From: CAZCFB01 sp964511535
GTDB taxonomy: Bacteria; Myxococcota_A; Polyangia; GCA-2747355; CAZCFB01
Assembly: GCA_964511535.1 (NCBI GenBank)
Contig: CAZEFW010000050.1
Coordinates: forward strand, 1 to 52,393
Reading direction: 5' to 3'
DNA length: 52,393 nt
Positions 33,346 to 40,954 of this stretch are shown here, in pieces. The stretch's first letter is position 1, and each line of letters begins with the position of its first letter. A program made the position numbers and the translations under genes. The notes beneath the pieces were generated by a model, which did not search any database, was not told the origin of the DNA, and saw only the letters and a program-made list of their open reading frames with translations.

Positions 33346-33936
33346 CTACTCCAGCAAGTGATCACCCAGCGCCTGCCCGAGGGTCCACAGCCGCTCCAGC
33401 CCGTCCTGTTGCACCAGCAGGTGCAGGCCATAGCTGTAGTGGTGGGTCACCTCGCCGCCGGAGCGCGCCAGCAACAGCAGCCGGCCTCGCTGCACATGCA
33501 TGGCGGTGGTCAATTGCACCAGCTCCTGCACCAGCGGGTCTGGCAGGCCGGCCTGCATCAGCGCCTGCGCGCCGGGGCCGGGCTTGCCGTAGTCGAGCTC
33601 CACGCCCTGCAGGGGAGCGCGAAACGCCTGCTCCTGGTCCAGCGGCTTCACATGCAGCTGGGTCGCGTACCGAATGAAGGTGTTGCGCTTGAGGTCAGCG
33701 CCGGCGGTCAGCCGAAGCGCCAGCTTCCCCTGCTCGCCCTGCACCACGGCCCACCCGTCCCGGTCCGGCGCCTGCGCCCTGCCGTCTCCGGAGGCCAGGA
33801 AGGCCGCCATCGCGTCCCGGTGGCGGCGCCGAGCCTGCTCCAGATCATCCCGGGTCCGGCGACTCGCTCGACGGAAAGAGAGCCCCAGCGCCGCCGCGGC
33901 GGCCAGGATGATCATTGCGGCGATGAGCTCGGCCAT
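33346..33936 (-). CDS. membrane-anchored protein of unknown function
   Basis: A 196-residue protein with one N-terminal membrane segment (about residues 2-20, LIAAMIILAAAAALGLSF), a charged Arg-rich helix and a soluble domain with WAVVQGEQGKLALRLTAGAD and VTHHYSYGLHLLVQQDG. I do not recognise it. The start at 33936 puts the hydrophobic segment first; the longer in-frame extension overlaps the divergent radical SAM gene. It is the first gene of the operon with the S9 peptidase (34 bases between). Confidence 0.65.
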   Translation of the reverse strand: MAELIAAMIILAAAAALGLSFRRASRRTRDDLEQARRRHRDAMAAFLASGDGRAQAPDRDGWAVVQGEQGKLALRLTAGADLKRNTFIRYATQLHVKPLDQEQAFRAPLQGVELDYGKPGPGAQALMQAGLPDPLVQELVQLTTAMHVQRGRLLLLARSGGEVTHHYSYGLHLLVQQDGLERLWTLGQALGDHLLE

Positions 33937-34047
33937 GGCGCTCCAGCGTCGGCCAGGGGGCGGGCATTGCCACCACCGGTTCGTTGACCCCATCCCTGGC
34001 GGGAAACATACTAACCGGCAATCGCTTTTGCGATCTTCGGAGTCCGT

Positions 34048-35484
34048 ATGTTTTTTGCTGACATCGTCTTTATCGCCTGTCCCCCGTCGACCATGGCCAT
34101 CCCGCCGGTGGGGATCGGTTCCATCGCCCAGAACCTGCGCAGGGAAGGGTACCGGGCGCCGATCATCGACCTGAACATCCGCATGTTCCAGGAGGCGACG
34201 GAGAAGGAGCGCACCGCCTGGGAGCTGGACAAGAAGAACCTCTGGCTGCAGGAGGACACCCTGGACGAGCTGTGGGAGCGGTTCTACCCGCAGATCGACG
34301 CTGCCATCAACGAGGCCATGGAGTACGGCCAGCACCTGATCGGCTTCACCGTCATCCACAGCCGGGAGCTGTTCGTGTCGCGCATGGTGGACTGGATCAA
34401 GGAGCTGGATCCCGAGCGCCTGGTGGTGGTGGGCGGGCCGACGGTCTCTCAGCCGACCATGCGCAGAGCGTTCACCTACCGCTGCAAGTACGACTTCGTG
34501 GTGGTGGGCGAGGGCGAACAGGCGATGGTCGACATGCTCGAGTGCTTCCGCTTCGGCCGCGCCGAGGAGGTGATGAAGATCCCCGGCGTGCTCCACCGCC
34601 TGCCCGCGTATACCCAGGATGTGGAGCCGGCGCCCCTCATCGACCCTCTGGACCAGCTCAAGTGGCCGCGCTACATCGGCCTCGATCCCTCCGACTACCG
34701 CGTCGGCGACCCGTTCCCGGTGGTCTGGAGCCGCGGCTGCCCGGGGCGCTGCTCGTTCTGCGAGGCGAGCAAGATCTGGGGCAAGCTGCGCACCCGCGAC
34801 CCCGATAACATCCACGAGGAGCTGGTCTACCTGGTCAACAACTTCGGCGTGACCCACTTCGCGCCCTTCGACCCCATCGTCAACGGCAACGTCCCGAAGC
34901 TGGTCTCCCTGTGCGAGCGCCTGATCAACCAGGGCCCTGTGATCACATGGGAGGGCAACTTCATGGCGAGCACCAAGATGTCGGCGGACGTGTACCGGAC
35001 CCTCCATCGATCCGGGTGCCGCAGGGTCTACTTCGGGCTCGAGAGCGCCTCGCCCAAGGTGATGCGCCTGATGCGCAAGCCGTTCTCGCTGGAGACGGCG
35101 CGCAATAACATCATCTGGGCCGACGAGGCGGGCTGCGACGTCTACGTCAACATCATCACGGGCTTCCCGGGCGAGGGCGAGACGGAGTTCCAGGAGACCC
35201 TGCAGTTCCTGCGCGACAACCACGAGCACATCGCAGGCATCGAGTTCATCACCGAGTGCCAGATCCCCGAGGACACCGATCTGTACGAGAACCCGGATAG
35301 CTACGGCATCAACTTCGGCGACACCTTCGACGGCTTCCGCTGGGAGAGCCTCGACGGCACCAACAATTACAAGGTGCGCCAGGAGCGCTCGCGCATCGTG
35401 GAGCAGGAGGCCCGACGCCTGGGCATCCGCACCAGCGCCTCCACCACCCTCACCGACGGCCAGCACCTGGAGAGCAACCTGTAG
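34048..35484 (+). CDS. B12-binding-type radical SAM enzyme
   Basis: A 478-residue radical SAM protein. Residues about 1-200 are a cobalamin-binding-like domain (FIACPPSTMAIPPVGIGSIA, VVVGGPTVSQ, VVGEGEQAM); the His of the usual DxHxxG motif is not seen, so cobalamin may bind base-off or not at all. The radical SAM cluster is Cys231, Cys235, Cys238 (RGCPGRCSFC), then VYFGLESASPKVMRLMRK and INIITGFPGEGETEF complete the barrel. Such enzymes methylate unreactive carbons or do C-S chemistry; the substrate is unknown. It stands alone, divergent from the 33936 operon. Confidence 0.9.
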   Translation: MFFADIVFIACPPSTMAIPPVGIGSIAQNLRREGYRAPIIDLNIRMFQEATEKERTAWELDKKNLWLQEDTLDELWERFYPQIDAAINEAMEYGQHLIGFTVIHSRELFVSRMVDWIKELDPERLVVVGGPTVSQPTMRRAFTYRCKYDFVVVGEGEQAMVDMLECFRFGRAEEVMKIPGVLHRLPAYTQDVEPAPLIDPLDQLKWPRYIGLDPSDYRVGDPFPVVWSRGCPGRCSFCEASKIWGKLRTRDPDNIHEELVYLVNNFGVTHFAPFDPIVNGNVPKLVSLCERLINQGPVITWEGNFMASTKMSADVYRTLHRSGCRRVYFGLESASPKVMRLMRKPFSLETARNNIIWADEAGCDVYVNIITGFPGEGETEFQETLQFLRDNHEHIAGIEFITECQIPEDTDLYENPDSYGINFGDTFDGFRWESLDGTNNYKVRQERSRIVEQEARRLGIRTSASTTLTDGQHLESNL

Positions 35485-35488
35485 CGCC

Positions 35489-35535
35489 ATAAAATGTCAA
35501 GTGGTGGGGTCTGACCCCCCTATATGACATTTTAT
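35489..35535 (+). repeat. 47-bp palindromic repeat, copy E
   Basis: Identical to copy A over its whole length: 11-bp perfect terminal arms and the GGGGTCTGACCCC core. It begins four bases after the radical SAM stop codon. Confidence 0.95.
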
Positions 35536-35566
35536 TGTTGGCCGATTTTTTTCGGTGTTTCTGCCG

Positions 35567-35613
35567 ATAAAATGTCAAGTGGTGGGGTCTGACCCCCCTA
35601 TATGACATTTTAT
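35567..35613 (+). repeat. 47-bp palindromic repeat, copy F
   Basis: Identical to copies A and E. Pitch to E is 78 bases. Its right arm contains the TAA stop codon (35610-35612) of the convergent PNGase F-like gene. Confidence 0.95.
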
Positions 35614-37316
35614 TCGTGGATGACGAGGTAGCTCTTCATGTTGACGTTGCCGGGCTTGGTCTCGCTGGGGGGTGTGCTGCCGTTGAACTGGCCCTTGTAG
35701 GTGATGGTGGCCTTCTTGCCGGCGGGGGCCACCTGGGTCAGGTCGGCGGTGTAGGGCGGCACCTCCTGGCCGGGGCACCAGCCGCCGCGGCCGAGCCACC
35801 AGGTGCCCCACTGGTTGGGCACCACCCCCTTGCTGATGGCCTTCATGCAGCCGTCCTTGGTGGAGGCCAGCGGGTACTGCTGCTTGTAGCTGGTGCCGTT
35901 GACGTCGAACAGGTGCTGGTGGTTGCAGAACTCGGCGCAGCCGCTGGCGCTCTGGCCGTGGCCGCTGATGATGGCCCACAGCTGCACCTTCTTGGCGCCG
36001 GCCGGGATGTCCACGGTCATCGGCTTGTAGTTCTTGTTGTAGTCCGCGCCGAACTTTCCCCCCTCGAACAGCGGCACCAGCTTGGTGGGGCGCATCCCCT
36101 TCTTGCGGTTGGACAGCCGCAGCGACAGCCAGGTGGCGGTGGGCTGCTTGTTCCATTTCGGCGCCCAGGACCACTTGAAGCTCATCTTGCCCCCCTTGGC
36201 CAGCCGCGCCAGCATGGGGCTCATGTCCACCACCCAGCGCCCTTCCCGGTGGTATGTGGTGATCAGCCGCGTCAACTCCTGGTACTTGCCGGCCGCGTCC
36301 TTGACGAAGAAGTTGGAGATGTAGTCCCAGGCGCCGCAGTTGGAGAACTCGATGGCGTTGTCCTTGGGGCAGCGCTGGGTCACGTCCAGCTCCAGGGTGT
36401 CGAAGGTGGCCATGGTGGCGGCGTCCGGCAGCGTGGCGTCCTTCTCGGCGTACTGGCTGATCACCTCCCCCTTCCACAGCTGCACCTCGGTGACGGTCTC
36501 CGCCGCCAGCCGTTCGGCCCGGGTGGCCTCGAAGTTGTAGTACATCGCCTCGTGGGCCGCGTAGGCCAGGTTCGCCTCCCAGGGCCACAGCTTGGCCGCC
36601 TTGAGCGCGGCGCTGTAGCGGTGCACGTCGGCCAGGGAACCCACGCCCCGCAGGCGCTGGAACCGGTCGATGGCGAACCCGCTGGTGCCCACGCCCAGGC
36701 CGAGCACGGTCTTCATCCAGCCGGTGAGGCTGTCGGCGTGGGTGGCCAGCACATGCAGCCGCTCCTTCCAGTGGGCTTTCTTGGTGGCGTCCAGGGACGC
36801 GAGCACCTTGTCCACCCTGCCCTGCATGTCCTTGAGCGTGCTGTCGGTCCTGGCCGCCGCCGTGCGCGCCACGAAGAAGTAGTGGGCGTTTTTGGGCGAA
36901 TAGGCCACCAGGGTGGCAAGGTCCTTGAGCCACACCGAGGCTGACTTGGACGACTGGCTCGACCGCAGGGTGTCGGGGATGAAGATGTAGCTCTCGCACC
37001 CGCTCCACGCCGCGCTGAGGGTGAAGGTGGAGCCGTCCACCATCTTGGCCGTGAAGTCGCCCACCAGGTCATGCCGTTTGACGCCGTACGGCCCCTTGGC
37101 GTCGAAGGCGCGCGGCTTGAGGTTCAGCTCCTTGCATACCCTGGCCACGGGCCGCGGCGCGTCGGGCTTCAGATCGGCGGCGCCGGTGTCCGCGGCGGCG
37201 TCCAGGCCGGAGTCGGGGGCCGGCGCTGCGTCCGGAGCGGGCTGGACATCATCGTCGGAGCAGCTGGCCTGCGTCAGCGCGAAGCAGGTGATCAGGATCG
37301 TACAAGCTCTCGTCAT
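35610..37316 (-). CDS. PNGase F-like lipoprotein
   Basis: A 568-residue predicted lipoprotein with mature start CSDDD. The second half resembles peptide-N-glycosidase F, which removes N-glycans from Asn: NCGAWDYISNFFVKD (the Asp at the place of catalytic Asp60), SGCAEFCNHQH (Glu at the place of Glu206) and GRGGWCPGQEVPPYT match. The position of PNGase F Glu118 (YTETWL) aligns with FKWSWA and appears to lack the Glu. The first 270 residues have no counterpart in PNGase F. Activity is thus uncertain. It may act on glycans at the cell surface. The start gives a good signal peptide. Confidence 0.82.
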   Translation of the reverse strand: MTRACTILITCFALTQASCSDDDVQPAPDAAPAPDSGLDAAADTGAADLKPDAPRPVARVCKELNLKPRAFDAKGPYGVKRHDLVGDFTAKMVDGSTFTLSAAWSGCESYIFIPDTLRSSQSSKSASVWLKDLATLVAYSPKNAHYFFVARTAAARTDSTLKDMQGRVDKVLASLDATKKAHWKERLHVLATHADSLTGWMKTVLGLGVGTSGFAIDRFQRLRGVGSLADVHRYSAALKAAKLWPWEANLAYAAHEAMYYNFEATRAERLAAETVTEVQLWKGEVISQYAEKDATLPDAATMATFDTLELDVTQRCPKDNAIEFSNCGAWDYISNFFVKDAAGKYQELTRLITTYHREGRWVVDMSPMLARLAKGGKMSFKWSWAPKWNKQPTATWLSLRLSNRKKGMRPTKLVPLFEGGKFGADYNKNYKPMTVDIPAGAKKVQLWAIISGHGQSASGCAEFCNHQHLFDVNGTSYKQQYPLASTKDGCMKAISKGVVPNQWGTWWLGRGGWCPGQEVPPYTADLTQVAPAGKKATITYKGQFNGSTPPSETKPGNVNMKSYLVIHE

Positions 37317-37478
37317 TTCAAGCCTCCAGACAGCATGGTGGGACCTTTTGCTCAAACCTGGAATACTAAACAGTGGGGATCCGTTAAGGATTCCGACGCT
37401 GCGGACTGCGCAGCCAAAGCTGCTATGATGAGCGTAATTAAAAACGACAGGAATTAAACTGCTTTGCGAGGTGAACAG

Positions 37479-40400
37479 ATGACACGCAGGCGTGTGGCCC
37501 TTTTGGCCGTGATGGCTGGCATCATATTGCTGGCCGGGTGTGGGCGTCGACAGTCTCATGTTGCGGACGACGGTGGCGTCGGCTACGACGGCTTTGTCTA
37601 CGATACAGGTACCCCCTGGGAAGCGGGCAGCCCCGACGGCTCGCCGGACGGGCCGCCACCATGCGTCCCTGACTGCGCCAAGATCTGCGCCATGCAGGCC
37701 AACTGTGGCCTGATCCCGGCCTCGGGCGTGGCCGAATGCGAAAAGCAGTGCAAGGCCAACCCGGGCACCCCCGAGCTGGTATGCCTGGGCCAGCTGGCCT
37801 GCGCGGCCAGCCCGGACTGCGCAGCCGCCAAGAAGTGCAAGGCCGATCCCAAGGCGCCGGACCTCACCGTGAGCCACAGCGCCACCTCGCCGTCGTCGGG
37901 TCAGATCGCCTACACGGCCAAGGTGTGCAACGTGGGCACCGGCGCGGCCAGCGGCTTCACCGTGCACATGTACAACAACAACTCCAACCCGCCCGTGACC
38001 GGCCAGAAGGGTGACCACATCGTCAAGGTCTCCAGCCTCGGCCCGAACACGTGCAAGAGCGTCACAGCCTCCTCCACAGGCCTGGCCGCCGGCGCCTACA
38101 ACACATGGGCCCAGGTGGACACCGAGAGCGCCATCGTGGAGACCGACGAGACGAACAACGTCTCTGGCCCCGTGGCTGTGAAGGTCGCCGACACCAAGCC
38201 CCAGAAGCCGGACCTGGTGGTGAGCAACCTGCTGGTGCAGGTCTCCTCCTCGGCCGGCACGGCCAAGTACACCGCAACGGTGTGCAACAACGGCCTCGGC
38301 GCGGCCGCGGGCACCAGCCTGGACATCTACGTCGACAGCGCATCCAGCCCCTCGCTCAAGCAGGCGGGCGACACCAGCCTGACCGTGTCGAGCCTGGCGG
38401 CCGGCGCATGCACCAGCCTGACCTGGAGCACCAAGCTCACCTCGGGCAAGACCTACAGCTCGTGGGCCACGGTGGACCGGCTCAACACCATCGCCGAGAG
38501 CGGCGAGGCGAACAACCGCTACGGCCCGGTGAAGTTCACCGTGGGCGGCACCACCAAGCTGCCCGACCTGGTGGTCACCTCCATGACGGTCACCGCCGGC
38601 AAGACCAGCGGCGCGTTCAAGATCAGCGTCTGCAACCAGGGCACCGCCGCGAGCGGCAAGACCTCTTACCTGCGGCTGTACGCCAACCTGACCGCCGCCC
38701 CGACCAAGAACACCAAGTACACCAAGATCATCGGCATCGCCTCTCTGGCGGCGAGCGCTTGCAAGGCGCTTACCTGGAGCGTGTCGGCCAAGCCGGGCAG
38801 CTACAAGTCCTGGGCCGCCATCGACATGGAGGGTCTGATCAAGGAGAACGTGGAGAGCAACAATACCTACGGGCCGGTGACCTGGACGGTGGCGGGCACC
38901 ACCCAGAAGCCGGACATCACGGTCATCGCCATGACCGCCCAGGCCAACGCCGCCGGCACCGTGTCCTACACCGCGACGGTGTGCAACAAGGGCAAGGGCT
39001 CCACCGGCAAGGGGTTCGCCATCGGCTGGTACACCAACCGCTCCACCGCCCCCACCACCAGCAGCACCCCCGACGGCACCGGCACCTTCACCGCGGCCCT
39101 GGGCCCGGGCGACTGCAAGACCGTCTCCTGGTTCAAGTCCCTCAAGGCAGGCACCTACGCCTCCTGGGTGCTGGCGGACCAGAAGAACGCCATCGCGGAG
39201 ACCGGCGAGGGGAACAACTACTACGGCCCGGTGAAGGTCACCGTGGCCGGCACCAGCCCCCAGCCCGATCTGTACATCGCCAGCATGAAGGCCACCCCGT
39301 CGGGCGGCACCATCACCTACCACTACTACCAGGTTTCGGTGTGCAATAAGGGCAACGCCATGAGCTCCTACGCCACCCTGGAGCTGTACCTCAACCGCAG
39401 CAGCAAGCCGGGCTCCGGCACCGCGGGCAACTACACCACCACGGTGACCAACCTCGCCCCGGGCACCTGCCAGAACCGCAACTTCTCGCTGGTGCTGTCG
39501 CCAGGGACCTACAAGTCGTGGGCCTACGTGGACCGCTCCAACGTGATCAAGGAGAGCAACGAGACCAACAACATCTACGGGCCGCTGACAGTGAAGGTGG
39601 CCGGCACCGGCAAGCCGGACCTGCAGGTGATCAACGTCTCCACCAGCACCAACGCCACGGGCTACACCTATTACTACATGACCGTATGCAACAAGGGCAC
39701 CGCAGTGGCCGGCAACGCCCGCATCGACCTGTACTACAACCTGAGCAAGGCCCCGGACGGCAAGACCCCGGGCAACCACAGCACCTACGTGGGCGCGCTC
39801 AACGCCGGGGCGTGCACCACGCGCACCGGGTACACCACCCTGCCGGGCGGCACCTACAAGTCGTGGGTCTACGTGGACCGCGAGAACGTGGTGTTCGAGA
39901 GCAACGAGGGGAACAACACCTACGGCCCGGTGACGGTGAAGGTCTCGGGGACCGGCAAGTCGGACCTGCAGATCACCAACGTCTCCACCTCGCCCTACTC
40001 GAGCGGCTACACCATGTACTACGTGACAGTGTGCAACAAGGGCACCGCCCCGGCTGGCTACGCCCGCATCGACCTGTACTACAACCGCAGCACCAAGCCG
40101 GCGGTGACCGACGTGGGCGAGCGCTACACCAACACCACCACGCTGCAGGCCGGGGCGTGCACCACGCGCAACATCTACGCCACCCTCGGCCCTGGTACGT
40201 ACAACTCCTGGCTCTGGGTCGACCGGATCAACTCGGTCATCGAGAGCAACGAGGGGAACAACATCTACGGCCCGGTGAAGGTCACGGTGGGCAGCACCAG
40301 CACCGCGGACCTGTACGTCAGCGCGCTCAAGACCACCACCAGCTCGTCGGGCGCCACCACCTACTACATCACGGTGTGCAACGCCGGCCTCAGCACGGCC

Positions 40401-40817
40401 AGCAGCACCACCGTGGATCTGTACTACAACCGCTCCTACACCCCGTCCCAGTGGACGGCCGGCGACAAGGTGTACTCGGTCAAGTCCCTGGCGGCCAAGG
40501 CGTGCACCACCGTCACCGCCAGCGCGTCGCTCAAGTCGGGCACCTACACCTCCTGGGCCAGGGTGGACCGCTCCAACAAGGTCAAGGAGACCAACGAGTA
40601 CAACAACGTCCACGGTCCGGTGACGGTCATCGTGGGCAGCACCTCGAACCTGTGCACCACGGTCTGCTCGGTGCTGGTCAACCCGTGCAAGTACCTGCAG
40701 CCGTCTCAGGTCGGCATGTGCCTGGCCATGTGCCAGGCCCAGAGCAAGGCCAAGCAGCAGTGCGCGTACAAGCAGGCCCTGGCCAAGAACTGCACCGCCA
40801 TCATTCAGTGCCTGTAA
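37479..40817 (+). CDS. lipoprotein with eight CARDB-type repeats
   Basis: An 1112-residue predicted lipoprotein (lipobox LLAGC). After a Gly/Asp linker there is a Cys-rich block (about residues 60-125, CVPDCAKICAMQANCG), then eight repeats of about 115 residues starting at PDL and sharing YTATVCNKG, LYYNRS, GTY-SW--VDR and NNIYGPV. These are CARDB (cell adhesion related domain in bacteria) folds. A second Cys-rich block closes the protein (CTTVCSVLVNPCKYL). Repeats six and seven are especially alike, hinting at a recent duplication. The start at 37479 is chosen by GAGGTGAACAG and the signal peptide. It likely serves as a surface stalk or adhesin. Confidence 0.85.
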   Translation: MTRRRVALLAVMAGIILLAGCGRRQSHVADDGGVGYDGFVYDTGTPWEAGSPDGSPDGPPPCVPDCAKICAMQANCGLIPASGVAECEKQCKANPGTPELVCLGQLACAASPDCAAAKKCKADPKAPDLTVSHSATSPSSGQIAYTAKVCNVGTGAASGFTVHMYNNNSNPPVTGQKGDHIVKVSSLGPNTCKSVTASSTGLAAGAYNTWAQVDTESAIVETDETNNVSGPVAVKVADTKPQKPDLVVSNLLVQVSSSAGTAKYTATVCNNGLGAAAGTSLDIYVDSASSPSLKQAGDTSLTVSSLAAGACTSLTWSTKLTSGKTYSSWATVDRLNTIAESGEANNRYGPVKFTVGGTTKLPDLVVTSMTVTAGKTSGAFKISVCNQGTAASGKTSYLRLYANLTAAPTKNTKYTKIIGIASLAASACKALTWSVSAKPGSYKSWAAIDMEGLIKENVESNNTYGPVTWTVAGTTQKPDITVIAMTAQANAAGTVSYTATVCNKGKGSTGKGFAIGWYTNRSTAPTTSSTPDGTGTFTAALGPGDCKTVSWFKSLKAGTYASWVLADQKNAIAETGEGNNYYGPVKVTVAGTSPQPDLYIASMKATPSGGTITYHYYQVSVCNKGNAMSSYATLELYLNRSSKPGSGTAGNYTTTVTNLAPGTCQNRNFSLVLSPGTYKSWAYVDRSNVIKESNETNNIYGPLTVKVAGTGKPDLQVINVSTSTNATGYTYYYMTVCNKGTAVAGNARIDLYYNLSKAPDGKTPGNHSTYVGALNAGACTTRTGYTTLPGGTYKSWVYVDRENVVFESNEGNNTYGPVTVKVSGTGKSDLQITNVSTSPYSSGYTMYYVTVCNKGTAPAGYARIDLYYNRSTKPAVTDVGERYTNTTTLQAGACTTRNIYATLGPGTYNSWLWVDRINSVIESNEGNNIYGPVKVTVGSTSTADLYVSALKTTTSSSGATTYYITVCNAGLSTASSTTVDLYYNRSYTPSQWTAGDKVYSVKSLAAKACTTVTASASLKSGTYTSWARVDRSNKVKETNEYNNVHGPVTVIVGSTSNLCTTVCSVLVNPCKYLQPSQVGMCLAMCQAQSKAKQQCAYKQALAKNCTAIIQCL

Positions 40818-40915
40818 AGGGCTCGCTTCGCTCGCCGACTTGAGACTTGAGGCTTGAGGCTTGAGGGGGGATGGCTGGGCTCGCTTCCTCGCCGGCTTGA
40901 GACTTGAGGCTTGAG
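40818..40915. repeat. two heptamer runs (CTTGAG-type)
   Basis: Runs of ACTTGAG/GCTTGAG at 40838-40867 (four units) and 40895-40915 (three units), each preceded by GCTCGCTTC-type sequence, follow the CARDB gene stop. Same composite element as at 25751. Confidence 0.7.
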
Positions 40916-40954
40916 CGCCTCTTCCTCCCCCTCTCCTCTGATACACTCCCCGGC

